In this document: one piece after another, positions 16,547-24,935 of the stretch | Position numbering within the stretch: position 1 is the stretch's first letter | Layout: the number at the start of each line of letters is the position of its first letter | Assembly (NCBI RefSeq): GCF_000715495.1 | Contig: NZ_JNLX01000184.1 | Coordinates: forward strand, 1-64,000 | Reading direction: 5' to 3' | Origin: Hymenobacter sp. IS2118 | GTDB taxonomy: Bacteria; Bacteroidota; Bacteroidia; Cytophagales; Hymenobacteraceae | DNA: 64,000 nucleotides | The notes under the pieces: generated by a model | Databases searched by the model: none | What the model was told of the DNA's origin: nothing | Seen by the model: only the letters and a program-made list of their open reading frames with translations | Translations under genes and position numbers: made by a program

Positions 16547-16572
16547 CCTTCCATTTTTCGCAAAGTATTCTG

Positions 16573-16613
16573 ACGGCCTGCCCCGCTAAGCTCCGCTTGG
16601 CCGGGCAGGCCGT
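16573..16613 (+). terminator. Terminator-like hairpin after ftsY
   Basis: Perfect 11-bp stem ACGGCCTGCCC (16573-16583) with 16603-16613, followed by TTTACCTT. TACCTTCG at 16615-16622, directly behind it, may be the -7 element of the next gene. Confidence 0.75.
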
Positions 16614-16626
16614 TTACCTTCGTACC

Positions 16627-17475
16627 ATGAACGATATTCAAACCCTTGCCGTAGTTGGGGCCGGTACCATGGGCCTCGGCATTGCCCAATTGGGCATTCA
16701 GCACGGCTTGCCCACGGTTTTGTTCGACCTCAACCCGGCCGCGCTGGAGAAAGCGCAGGTGGCCATTGCGGCCGGGCTGGGCAAGCTGGTTGCCAAGAAC
16801 AAGCTCAGCGCCGAAGCCCGCGACGCGGCCCTGGCCCGCCTCACCATCACCACCGACATGAGCACGGTGCAGGCCGACCTAATTATAGAGGCCGTGGTGG
16901 AGCGCCTGGACGTGAAACACCAGCTATTCGGGGAGCTGGCGGCGCTCAACGGGCCGCAAACCATTCTGGCTTCTAACACCTCGTCTTTGCCCATCACGCA
17001 GCTGGCCGCGAAAGTACCCAACCCGGAGCGGGTGGTGGGCATGCACTTCTTCAATCCGGCCCCGGTGATGCCTTTGGTGGAAGTGATAAGCGGAGTGGCT
17101 ACCGCGCCCGAAGTGGCGGCTGCGGTGGAAGCGCTGGCCCGGCGGCTGGGCAAAACCCCGGTGCGGGCCGCCGATGCGCCCGGCTTCATCGTGAACCGGG
17201 TGGCACGGCATTACTATGTCGAGAGCCTGAAAGTGGTAGAGGAAAACGTGGCCTCTTTCGAGGTCGTGGACGAATTATTGGAGGCGAGCGGATTCAAAAT
17301 GGGCCCGTTTCGGTTGATGGACCTGATTGGCGTCGACACCAACTTCTCGGTTACCAGCGCCATGTTTGCCTCTTTTCATCAGGATGCAAAGTTCCGGCCC
17401 AGCCGCATTCAGCAGCAAAAGGTAGACGCCGGTCACCACGGCCGCAAAACCGGTCGGGGCTTCTACAACTATTAA
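16627..17475 (+). CDS. 3-hydroxyacyl-CoA dehydrogenase (3-hydroxybutyryl-CoA dehydrogenase type)
   Basis: 282 residues, the length of short single-function enzymes such as Hbd/FadB2. The NAD-binding motif 'VVGAGTMGLGIAQLG' is at the N-terminus; 'SNTSSLPITQLAA' and 'VGMHFFNPAPVMPLVEVI' carry the conserved catalytic His environment, and the C-terminal domain has 'DAPGFIVNRVARHYYVE' and 'MGPFRLMDLIGVD'. Oxidises (S)-3-hydroxyacyl-CoA in beta-oxidation or butanoate metabolism. The ATG at 16627 was chosen because the Rossmann strand begins a few residues later. Confidence 0.93.
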   Translation: MNDIQTLAVVGAGTMGLGIAQLGIQHGLPTVLFDLNPAALEKAQVAIAAGLGKLVAKNKLSAEARDAALARLTITTDMSTVQADLIIEAVVERLDVKHQLFGELAALNGPQTILASNTSSLPITQLAAKVPNPERVVGMHFFNPAPVMPLVEVISGVATAPEVAAAVEALARRLGKTPVRAADAPGFIVNRVARHYYVESLKVVEENVASFEVVDELLEASGFKMGPFRLMDLIGVDTNFSVTSAMFASFHQDAKFRPSRIQQQKVDAGHHGRKTGRGFYNY

Positions 17476-17488
17476 CGGTTTATCAGAA

Positions 17489-17962
17489 ATGAAGTATCCT
17501 ACGCTCGGCCTACTGACACGTCTCGTGGTTTTGAGTGGCTATTCGGCCGCAGTTTTCCTATTGGCCGCGTGCGGCGATGATAATAACAACCAGCCGCTGA
17601 TACCCTACGCGCCGGTGAACCTGAGCCTCAATATCACCAACCAGGAATACGCCAGCCTCCGCGTTGATAACGGGGCCGTTGCCCTGCCTGCAAAAGGTCC
17701 CGCCGGCGACGGTGGCGTGCGGGGCGTTATTGTAGTCCGGCAAAGCGCCAACTCTTATTTGGCCTTTGAGCGCAACTGCCCTTACCAACCCTACGATGCC
17801 TGTGCGGTCGTAAGCTTGGACCAGTCACGTCTGTTTATGCGGGACTCCTGTTGTTCGTCGCAGTTCGATTTACGCGGCCAAATCACGGGTGGTCCGACTT
17901 CAAGGCCATTAAAACAGTACAGCACAAGCCTGCAGGGAACATTGCTAAGCATCACAAACTGA
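17489..17962 (+). CDS. Lipoprotein with degenerate Rieske-like domain
   Basis: 157 residues. A signal peptide ending in the lipobox 'LLAAC' marks a lipoprotein. The C-terminal half has the Rieske fold pattern of Bacteroidota lipoproteins (ERNCPYQPYDACAVV...DSCCSSQFDLRGQITGGPTSRPLKQY), but the two histidine ligands of a normal CxH/CxxH Rieske cluster are absent (CPY and CCSSQ instead). It therefore probably does not bind a standard [2Fe-2S] cluster. It starts 13 bp after the dehydrogenase gene. Confidence 0.75.
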   Translation: MKYPTLGLLTRLVVLSGYSAAVFLLAACGDDNNNQPLIPYAPVNLSLNITNQEYASLRVDNGAVALPAKGPAGDGGVRGVIVVRQSANSYLAFERNCPYQPYDACAVVSLDQSRLFMRDSCCSSQFDLRGQITGGPTSRPLKQYSTSLQGTLLSITN

Positions 17963-18000
17963 AGAGCAGAATAAATTTTTCAGAAAAATTACGTTTTAGC

Positions 18001-18031
18001 TTGTGCTTATTTAGAGAAGGTCGTAAGTTTG
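18001..18031 (+). promoter_or_regulatory. Promoter of tRNA-Asn
   Basis: -33 TTG at 18001-18003 and -7 TAAGTTTG at 18024-18031, 20-bp spacer, about 41 bp before the mature tRNA end. Confidence 0.75.
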
Positions 18032-18072
18032 CACTCCGAAACAACAACAACCGGTGTTTCGGCTAGACAAAA

Positions 18073-18146
18073 GCTTCCTTAGCTCAGCCGGTTAGAGCAT
18101 CTGACTGTTAATCAGAGGGTCCCTGGTTCGAGCCCAGGAGGGAGCG
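18073..18146 (+). tRNA. tRNA-Asn (anticodon GTT)
   Basis: Cloverleaf fits throughout: acceptor GCTTCCT with AGGGAGC (one G-U pair), D stem GCTC/GAGC, anticodon stem TCTGA/TCAGA with loop CTGTTAA (GTT at 18107-18109), T stem CCTGG/CCAGG with loop TTCGAGC, discriminator G. No CCA is encoded. Its 3' end is the integration site of the element that follows. Confidence 0.96.
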
Positions 18147-18147
18147 C
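18135..18147 (+). other. attL core (tRNA 3' end)
   Basis: CAGGAGGGAGCGC overlaps the T arm and acceptor stem of tRNA-Asn and is repeated exactly at 50438-50450. Confidence 0.85.
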
Positions 18148-18157
18148 TAGTACCTGA

Positions 18158-18187
18158 AATGCCCGCCGATAACCGGCGGGCATTTTT
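18158..18187 (+). terminator. tRNA-Asn terminator carried by the element
   Basis: AAATGCCCGCC (18158-18168) pairs with GGCGGGCATTT (18175-18185), followed by TT. A near-identical hairpin lies at 50460-50487 beyond attR, which would have been the terminator before integration. Confidence 0.85.
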
Positions 18188-18275
18188 GCGTTTATGCCTT
18201 TTTGATGCCTTTAAGGCACTTTCAGGGAAATTGGTAGCTTGGAAATTCGGTCATGTTCGGTTATTTTTGGGTGTA

Positions 18276-18314
18276 AACCGGGACATAAGCTGGGACACGA
18301 ACCGGGACATAAAC
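18276..18314 (+). promoter_or_regulatory. Probable integrase arm-type sites (left)
   Basis: GGGACA occurs at 18280, 18292 and 18304, an exact 12-bp period, each within (A)ACCGGGACATAA-like sequence. The same motif recurs at 50351, 50369 and 50381 inside the right end, as expected for arm-binding sites of a tyrosine integrase. Confidence 0.65.
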
Positions 18315-18332
18315 GAAAAACAGCCGATTGTA

Positions 18333-19703
18333 ATGCTAGGCTCTACCCCCTATAAGAAGAAAATCAGCGTGCGGCTATACCCGCGGCTGGCGGCCACCAA
18401 CCAGAGCGGATTGTGCCCGGTACGGCTCACGGCGCGGTGGCACGGGGAGGAATTGCAGGTAGATACGGGCGAAATCATCCTGCCGCAACGGGTACGGAGT
18501 GACGGCGAGGTAGAAAAGCTTTGGCAGAGCGATTCGCAGATGGTGCTCGGTGGACGCAAGCTGACGGTGAAGGAAGAAGGAACGATGCCTACTCACCCGG
18601 ATGTGTATACCAACATCAATGCCCGCCTGGTTAATGTAGTGAAGCAGGTGACCGATACGTTCAACCGGCTCTACGATGCTGCCCCGTTTGAGAAAGTGAG
18701 CAAGGCAGCTATGCTCGCGGAGCTGCTGCCGGCCGAAGTCCGTTCGGTGACTGCGCCAGCTCCGATGAAGATGGAAGCGGCTCGCACCTTCCGGCAAGTG
18801 TTGGAAGAATGGAAGGAGGAAAACCGCAACCTGGCCAAGGACTCGCTGCGCAAGTACGACCAGCTGGCCACGATGATGGAAGTGTGGCGGCCGGAGCTCC
18901 GGCCGGGGCAGGTGACGCAGAAGGTAGCCAAAGAGTATCTACAGCACTTGCTGGACCTGCAGAAGTCGGACGCGACTATCAAGGTGCACTTTGCGGGTAT
19001 CCGAAAGTGCCTGGAGCAATTAAATCTGAAAGCAGACATGACCTGGCTGCAATACTCGGCCAAGAATGCGCCGCAGCTGGATTTGGAGATGGAGGAGGTG
19101 CGTAAGCTTATCCAGTGGCGGCCGACTTCGGAGAGCCTGGCGGAAGAGCGGGACCGGTGGCTGTTTCAGCTCTTCAGCGGGCGCCGGTATGAGGACCTGG
19201 AGAAGTTCGACAAACGCGAGCGAATAAGTCTGACGCTGGAAGATGGCAGCAAAGTGCCGGCGCTGCTGCACGCGCAGGGCAAGACGGGCAATGACGCCGC
19301 CGTGCCGCTGCCGCCTATTGCTGTAAAGATTGGGGAACGGTGGGGTTGGCACTTTCCAGCGCGCAACTGGCAGCAGCGCGGCGACTGGATTAAGGAAATT
19401 GCCAAGGGGGCGGGCCTGACCCGGGAGTGGGACGACCGGCTGATTACGGGCGGCAAGGTGGTACACAACTGGCGGCCCATCTGGCAAGTCATCAGCACCC
19501 ACACGGCGCGGCACACCGCCGGGACACTGCTTAAGCAGGTGAGCAATGGCAATAAAGCATTGGCCAAAATGGTGCTGGGGCACGCCGACGAGGATGTAAC
19601 GGACCGGTATGCTAAGGACAAGGCGCGGCTGCTGGCACCGGCGGTGCTGGATGCGTGGCGCAAAATCCTGGGTGAGTGGTACGACGGGGTGCCGGTGCGG
19701 TAG
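18333..19703 (+). CDS. Tyrosine recombinase / integrase
   Basis: About 456 residues. N-terminal arm-binding domain (KKKISVRLYPRLAATNQSGLCPVRLT), SAM-like core-binding domain (about 155-245, 'FRQVLEEWKEEN...LAKDSLRKYDQLA'), then the catalytic domain. Catalytic residues visible: Arg at 284/285 (SGRRYEDL), Lys in 'AQGKTGNDAAVPLP', H390 and R393 (HTARH), H417 (LGHADEDVTDRY) and Tyr426. It should drive integration at the tRNA-Asn 3' end. The ATG at 18333 was chosen because the upstream codons lie in attP-type DNA containing the 12-bp-spaced arm repeats. Confidence 0.94.
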   Translation: MLGSTPYKKKISVRLYPRLAATNQSGLCPVRLTARWHGEELQVDTGEIILPQRVRSDGEVEKLWQSDSQMVLGGRKLTVKEEGTMPTHPDVYTNINARLVNVVKQVTDTFNRLYDAAPFEKVSKAAMLAELLPAEVRSVTAPAPMKMEAARTFRQVLEEWKEENRNLAKDSLRKYDQLATMMEVWRPELRPGQVTQKVAKEYLQHLLDLQKSDATIKVHFAGIRKCLEQLNLKADMTWLQYSAKNAPQLDLEMEEVRKLIQWRPTSESLAEERDRWLFQLFSGRRYEDLEKFDKRERISLTLEDGSKVPALLHAQGKTGNDAAVPLPPIAVKIGERWGWHFPARNWQQRGDWIKEIAKGAGLTREWDDRLITGGKVVHNWRPIWQVISTHTARHTAGTLLKQVSNGNKALAKMVLGHADEDVTDRYAKDKARLLAPAVLDAWRKILGEWYDGVPVR

Positions 19704-19730
19704 TGCGGGGCAGCCACAGACTGGGTGCGA

Positions 19731-19905
19731 AGTGCCTGCAGACTGCCTCCGTCCTGCCTTCAGCCCTAGTTGAGCGCAGGCTGGTTATTTCGGCCTCGGG
19801 GGGGCGGGTGTACTGGCAGAACTCGGCGACGTAGACGTAGGCACGGGTGGGCTTGCGTAACCGGGGACGGATATGCTGTAACAGGCGCTTGCCGGCGGTG
19901 AACGC
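19731..19905 (-). pseudogene. Truncated copy of the small phage HTH-type gene
   Basis: The minus strand encodes '[36 protein letters not shown]', matching 'AGKRLLQRIRIKLRKPARAYVSVAEFCAYTCLPEAE' of the intact gene at 24936-25151. The N-terminal third is missing and the C-terminal end is shifted. DNA similarity continues past the stop (GCCTCCGTCCTGCCTTCAGC in both). The two copies bracket the starch-use genes. I see nothing else in the gap 19704-20036. Confidence 0.72.
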
Positions 19906-20036
19906 AGCTTCGCCTGGTGCAGCCGCTTTCGCTGCCCGGCCCGCGATTACGAACGACTTGGAAGCACGTTGCAGCAGCTTTATTTCGTTGCCTGCACTTG
20001 CGTTATGCTTGCCCGGCACGCCAACACCGCATAGAA

Positions 20037-20933
20037 CTAGGCGTTGCCGAAGTGCTCCTGCCAGGCCGCTTCCAATCGGGAACTGCTCAGCTGCGGGTCA
20101 ACCAAACCGAAGGCACCTATGCACCAGCTGCCGCACAGGGCCCCGTATTGCAGGCATTTTTGCGGGGGCTCCTGGCGCAGAAAGCCGTAGAGGAAGCCGG
20201 CAAAGAAGTTGTCGCCGGCCCCGTTGCTGTCCACCACGGCGGGCGCGGGCACGGCGGCCTGCTCCAGCCACTGGCCCTGGGCGGTGAGCAGGGTGGCCCC
20301 CGCCGCGCCGTGGGTGCACACCACAAGGTGCTTGCCCGCCGCCCGCAGCTGCTGCATTACCGGCCGGTAGTCGGGCAGGTTATCGGAGCTGAGGTGGATG
20401 TAGTGGGCGGCCTCGATGAAGGGCTGGTGGTAGGGGTTGTGGCCGTCGTAGTCGTGCAGGTCGGTCCAGATAGGGTGCGGGTAGTCGCGGAGCAGCGGAA
20501 TCAGCGCCTGGCAGTAGCTGATGATGTTCAGCACCACGCACGCACTGTTGCGGATGAGGCCCGTGACCTGGGCGTGGTCGAAGGCCAGCGCGGGCGAGGC
20601 CTGGGTGATAAACAGGGAAATGCGCCGACCCTGGGCATCCATCAGGTTGATGTGGCGCTCGGTGCCGGCGGGGTCCGGCACGTAGTGGGCATCCACGCCC
20701 TGGGCCTGTAAATTGGCCATGATGTGGCGGCCGTAGGCATCGTCGCCCACAGCCGAGTACAAGGTAGTGGGCAGTCCCAGCTTCGTCAGGGCCAGGGCCT
20801 TGCCCGCGCCGGTCGAGCCGGTGCCTTCGTGGAAAGGCGCCTGGTGAATGGTCTGCGGCTGCGGGGCCGGTAGCTCGGGCAGGGTTACGATGTGGTCGAA
20901 GGTGGTACCTCCCAGGATGAGCGTGCGCGACAC
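20037..20933 (-). CDS. PfkB-family carbohydrate kinase
   Basis: 298 residues, ribokinase fold. N-terminal 'LILGGTTFDHIVTLPELP', the sugar-binding/lid segment 'GTGSTGAGKALALTKLGL' and the C-terminal catalytic signature 'VVDSNGAGDNFFAGFLYG', in which the Asp is the catalytic base. It phosphorylates a sugar or nucleoside; the substrate is not evident. It lies 51 bp downstream of the GH13 amylase gene on the same strand, suggesting a role in using the released sugars. Confidence 0.9.
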   Translation of the reverse strand: MSRTLILGGTTFDHIVTLPELPAPQPQTIHQAPFHEGTGSTGAGKALALTKLGLPTTLYSAVGDDAYGRHIMANLQAQGVDAHYVPDPAGTERHINLMDAQGRRISLFITQASPALAFDHAQVTGLIRNSACVVLNIISYCQALIPLLRDYPHPIWTDLHDYDGHNPYHQPFIEAAHYIHLSSDNLPDYRPVMQQLRAAGKHLVVCTHGAAGATLLTAQGQWLEQAAVPAPAVVDSNGAGDNFFAGFLYGFLRQEPPQKCLQYGALCGSWCIGAFGLVDPQLSSSRLEAAWQEHFGNA

Positions 20934-20984
20934 AGGACGGAGCGAAAAATCAGTGGAAAAACAGGAGCGTGTGGGCGGGCCGAC

Positions 20985-22880
20985 TCAGCGCAGCTCCCAC
21001 ACCAGGGCGGTGAAAGCCGGCACGGTGGCTGTTTGTAGATTGGGTACCACAGCCTCCGTGAGAACATCCCGGGCGGCGGTGTAGCCGCGCAGACGCTCGG
21101 CAAAGCGCGTCAGCGGCACTGTTTTCTCCGCCGCGTTGCAGTTCAGCATTACCAGCACGGCGTGGCCCTGCTGGTCGTGGCGGAAGTAGGTGTACACGCC
21201 ATCTTCCGGTACGAAGTGCGTGAGCTGGCCGGTTTGCAGCACCGGGTGGGTTTTGCGGTAGTTGGCCAGCTTGCGCACGTATGTGTGCATGTCGTGCTGG
21301 GCCGGGGTGCGGCCGGCGGCCGTGAAGGCGTTTTGCTTATCACCCGGGAAGCCGCCGGGGAAGTCTTCCCGCAGCAGCCCGTCGGGGCGGCTGAAATTCT
21401 TCATCAGCACCTCGGTGCCGTAGTAGAGCTGCGGAATGCCGCGCTCGGTGAGCAGCCATGCCAGGGCCATTTTCTGCTTGCGCACGTCCTCGCCCAGCAC
21501 CGAGAACACCCGGTCCACGTCGTGGTTGTCGAGGAAAATGACGTTGCGGGAGGCGTCCTCGTACATCCAGTCGCCCTGCACGGCGTAGTAGAGCTTGGCA
21601 ATGCCCTCGGAGAAACCCGCTGGCTTGGTCAGGCCCTCCAGCAGCGCATAGCGCAGGATAAAATCGAGGGCGCCGGGCAGGTTGCTCTTGAAGCCGTTGA
21701 CGGGCGGAAACACGTTGCGGGTCCAGAAGGCCTGCTGGGCCACGCCCTCGGCCTCCTGCATCCAGGTTTCGCCGAACATGCCCAGCTGCGGGTACTCCTC
21801 CAGAATGGCCTTACCCCAGTTCATGAGGAAGGTGGGGTCGGAGTAGGTGTAGGTGTCCACGCGGTAGCCGTCCACGCCGGTGTACTCCACCCACCACAGA
21901 AAATTCTGGATGAGGTAGGTGGCCACCAGCGGGTTTTCCTGGGCCGGGTCGGGCATGGTGGTATCGAACCAGGTATTGCTGAAAATCCGGCGGTCCAGCG
22001 CCGACACGTGCGGGTCGTTCACCGTGCCGTTGCGGTAGTTGCCCCGCGTGAAGGTGGGCCACTGGTGAAACCAGTCCTTGGCCGGCTGGTCAAGCCAGAG
22101 GTAGTTGAAGCTGCCGATGTGGTTGAGCACCACGTCGTGAATCACCTTCAGGCCCTGCTCGTGGGCATGCTGCACGAAGCGTACGTAGTCCTCGTTGCTG
22201 CCGTAGTGCGGGTCCACGGCGTAATAATCGGTGAGAGCGTAGCCGTGGTAGCCGGCCTTGGGCATGTTGTTATCCACCACCGGGGTGGGCCAGATGGCCG
22301 TCACGCCCAGCTCTTTCAGGTAGTCGAAGTGCTGCTCGATGCCCTTCAGGTCGCCGCCATGGCGGGCGTACATCGAGTCGCGGGCCACGCCGGGAGCGCG
22401 GTTGCCCTTTACCACGTCGTTGGCGGGGTCGCCGTTGGCGAACCGGTCGGGCATGAGCAGGTACACGAGGTCGGCGCTGCTGATGCCCTGCACCCTGGAT
22501 TTGTCGCCGGGCGTGGTGCGGGCGCGCAACTCGTAAGCGTAAGTGGTTTTCCGCTTCCCCCGGAATTCCAGCTGCAGCCTGCCGGGCTTGGTGGTGGGGC
22601 TGATGGTGAGGTTGACAATTAGGTAATTGGGACTTTCCAGCCGCTGAAAGCCGTCGAGCGTGACGCCGGGGTAGCTGGCCATGGCTACCTGGCTGGCAGC
22701 CAGGCCCGGCCCGTGTACCAGGAGCTGCAGCTTCGGGTTCTTCATGCCCACCCACCAGAAGGTCGGGTCGATGCGGCTGATGGGGGGAGTGGCGGGGCCG
22801 GCAGCGAGCGGGGCCGCCGGAGCAGGGAGGCAGCGGCCGGCGAGCAGCAGCAACAGGAGGAGCAGTCGGGCAAAGGACAT
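20985..22880 (-). CDS. GH13 alpha-amylase / neopullulanase-type hydrolase
   Basis: 631 residues with a signal peptide (MSFARLLLLLLLLAGRCLPAPAAP). An N-terminal cyclomaltodextrinase-type domain (about 40-130, 'IDPTFWWVGMKNPKLQLLVHG') precedes the GH13 barrel. Catalytic residues: nucleophile Asp in 'GVDGYRVDTYTY', acid/base Glu in 'GMFGETWMQ', and transition-state Asp in 'FLDNHDVDR'. It probably cleaves starch, pullulan or cyclodextrins in the periplasm or at the surface, like SusA. It lies between the regulator gene (upstream) and the kinase gene (downstream). Confidence 0.94.
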   Translation of the reverse strand: MSFARLLLLLLLLAGRCLPAPAAPLAAGPATPPISRIDPTFWWVGMKNPKLQLLVHGPGLAASQVAMASYPGVTLDGFQRLESPNYLIVNLTISPTTKPGRLQLEFRGKRKTTYAYELRARTTPGDKSRVQGISSADLVYLLMPDRFANGDPANDVVKGNRAPGVARDSMYARHGGDLKGIEQHFDYLKELGVTAIWPTPVVDNNMPKAGYHGYALTDYYAVDPHYGSNEDYVRFVQHAHEQGLKVIHDVVLNHIGSFNYLWLDQPAKDWFHQWPTFTRGNYRNGTVNDPHVSALDRRIFSNTWFDTTMPDPAQENPLVATYLIQNFLWWVEYTGVDGYRVDTYTYSDPTFLMNWGKAILEEYPQLGMFGETWMQEAEGVAQQAFWTRNVFPPVNGFKSNLPGALDFILRYALLEGLTKPAGFSEGIAKLYYAVQGDWMYEDASRNVIFLDNHDVDRVFSVLGEDVRKQKMALAWLLTERGIPQLYYGTEVLMKNFSRPDGLLREDFPGGFPGDKQNAFTAAGRTPAQHDMHTYVRKLANYRKTHPVLQTGQLTHFVPEDGVYTYFRHDQQGHAVLVMLNCNAAEKTVPLTRFAERLRGYTAARDVLTEAVVPNLQTATVPAFTALVWELR

Positions 22881-23125
22881 AAAGGGTGAAAACAGCGCGG
22901 CATCAGGGGCCGCCGGGTGGGAGAAAGAGAGTGTCCCGCTTCGGCCGGCCGGAGCCTTATCGAAATCAGGTTGCCAAACCTCGCTCCTTGCTTCTCGCGA
23001 AGCGCCCCACTTTTCAAAGCCCGCGCATCACCCTTGACGATACTACACAAAGACCTATTTATAAATTACTTACAAATTCATCAATGTGGTGCCCCTATCC
23101 GAAAGTGGAACTTCGACGCTTGGTG

Positions 23126-24829
23126 CTACTCTTCGCGGATGCCGCTGAAGTACTCGCGCGGCGTCTGGTCGGTTTGTTTTTTGAAGGCGCGGTTGAAGGC
23201 CGTCTTGGAGTTGAAGCCCACCTCCAGGGCCAGGGCCAGCAGCGTGTACTGCCGGGCCTGCGGGGCGGCCATCACCTGCTTGAACTCGTCGACCCGGTAG
23301 GAATTAACGAAGTCAAAGAAGTTCTGGCCGAAGCCCTCGTTGATGACCCTGGACAGCACGTGCGGCGGCAGCTGCAGCCCGGTGGCCAGCTCGTGAATGG
23401 TCAGGCTCGGGTTGAGGTAGGGCTTGTGCTGCCGCATGTAACCGGCCACGGTGGCCTGCGCGGCAGGCAGGTCGAGCGACCCCGGCGCACCCGGCGGGCG
23501 GGGCGGGCGGGGCACAGCTGGCAGCGGCGCCATAACGGGCACCCCGGCTACTTCGGCCTCAACCGGCAGCGGTGCCGGAACGAGTGCCTTGGTAACCTCA
23601 GCCACAGCCGGCAACGCGCCCAGGTCCGCTGGGGCCGGTACCAGCCGGAAGATTTCGGGCTGATGCAGCACGACGTAGCCCAGAAAATAGGGCAGCGTGG
23701 AAAACACCAGCCAAATCAGGGCCTGGTTGCGGGCCACAAGGGTGTATACATCGAACGAAGCCCAGCGGCTGGCCAGCACAATGCCGAACAAAAAGCTCCA
23801 CAGCACCAGGCACACCGCCTGAATACCCAGCACCGTGGAGAGGTAGCGCAGGTTCTGGGCGTACGACACGCTGGCCTCGTACTGCCGGGTATAGGCCCGA
23901 ATGACCCGGCGGCTCGCCAGCCAGTAGCCGACGTTGGTGAGCAGCGCCACCAGGCCGGTGGCCAGCAGCACGGCCCGCAGGCCCGCTTCGTGGCTCACCA
24001 GCCGCAGCTGAAACTCGTAGCTGTCGAGCAGAAAGTAGGGCAGGTACACCAGCAGCTGCAGCGCCGCGGGCACCAGCTGCAGCCACTGCCGTGGCCGCGG
24101 CGCCTCGTTGAACAGCAGCCGGCGGATGTAGCCGTAGAACAGCGGCCCGTAGACAAACCAGAGGAAGTCGGGTACCAGCGTCAGCTGCGGGTAGGCGTTG
24201 GCCACCGTTCGGTCGCTGCTGACTACCGTGAGCAGGGTGCAGCCGGCCCCCAGGCCCAGCAGCCAGAGCAGCCAGCGGTTGGCCGCCCGGTTGGCCTGCT
24301 GAATGCTGGGAATGGCAATCAGCAGCAGCCCGCCCTGGAAGCACGAAAACAGCAGCAGTAGGTCGTAAAGCGAATAGAACTGGAAGGTGCCGGTCAGGTC
24401 CTCCCAACTTTGCACGCGCACTTCCACGGGGCCGGCCTGCGCCTGCTGGCGCGTCGCCAGGCGGTTGGCGCGCACCTGCCCGTGCCCGCTTCCTTCAATA
24501 GCCGCCCAGCTGCCCCGCGACACTTTGTATTCGAAGCGGGCCTGCTCCGTGCGCAGCGTGAGGCCAAACAGGCCGTTGGCCTGCCGCCGAAACCGGTAGC
24601 GGGCATCGGCGGGCTGCCAGTGGTTGAAGGAGCCCACCAGGTAGAGCGCCGCATCGCCGGGGGTATTGGCCGGCAAACTGGTGAGAACAAAGTGATAGGC
24701 TGTCAGCCGCTGCACTGTATCTCTACCAATCGGGATGGGCGGCGAAGCTGCCTGCCCGGCCCAAGGCAGGCCCACTACCAGCAGTAAGACGAAGAAGAAA
24801 ATAAATCGGGCCCGGCCAAACGCAGACAA
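23126..24829 (-). CDS. Membrane-bound AraC-family regulator with CBM48-like sensor domain
   Basis: 567 residues. Signal peptide at the N-terminus, then a periplasmic domain (about 30-130) whose 'ALYLVGSFNHWQPADARYRFRRQANGLFGLTLRTE' pattern is that of CBM48/AMPK-type glycogen-binding modules. About seven membrane segments follow (about 150-390), then a cytosolic linker and a C-terminal AraC HTH pair (about 460-567, 'SLTIHELATGLQLPPHVLSRVINEGFG' and 'ALEVGFNSKTAFNRAFKKQTDQTPREYF'). The design suggests direct sensing of alpha-glucans and control of the amylase and kinase genes downstream. The CBM48 assignment is by motif only. Confidence 0.85.
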   Translation of the reverse strand: MSAFGRARFIFFFVLLLVVGLPWAGQAASPPIPIGRDTVQRLTAYHFVLTSLPANTPGDAALYLVGSFNHWQPADARYRFRRQANGLFGLTLRTEQARFEYKVSRGSWAAIEGSGHGQVRANRLATRQQAQAGPVEVRVQSWEDLTGTFQFYSLYDLLLLFSCFQGGLLLIAIPSIQQANRAANRWLLWLLGLGAGCTLLTVVSSDRTVANAYPQLTLVPDFLWFVYGPLFYGYIRRLLFNEAPRPRQWLQLVPAALQLLVYLPYFLLDSYEFQLRLVSHEAGLRAVLLATGLVALLTNVGYWLASRRVIRAYTRQYEASVSYAQNLRYLSTVLGIQAVCLVLWSFLFGIVLASRWASFDVYTLVARNQALIWLVFSTLPYFLGYVVLHQPEIFRLVPAPADLGALPAVAEVTKALVPAPLPVEAEVAGVPVMAPLPAVPRPPRPPGAPGSLDLPAAQATVAGYMRQHKPYLNPSLTIHELATGLQLPPHVLSRVINEGFGQNFFDFVNSYRVDEFKQVMAAPQARQYTLLALALEVGFNSKTAFNRAFKKQTDQTPREYFSGIREE

Positions 24830-24935
24830 TGTGAAAGAAGAAAACTGTTAGAGGAAACGCAAATTAGGCAAATAAGCAGACGGCAGACGGCAGCAGCGGC
24901 GCGGGAAGTGGCTGCAGCCTGCCTCCGTCCTGCCT

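Noticed and set aside
19612-20019. 135-codon leftward frame as an intact gene
   Set aside because: Only its middle matches the small phage protein; the N-terminal part is unrelated and the end is shifted, so it is listed as a pseudogene.
21162-22622. 486-codon rightward frame opposite the GH13 gene
   Set aside because: Shadow; the amylase reading has signal peptide and catalytic residues.
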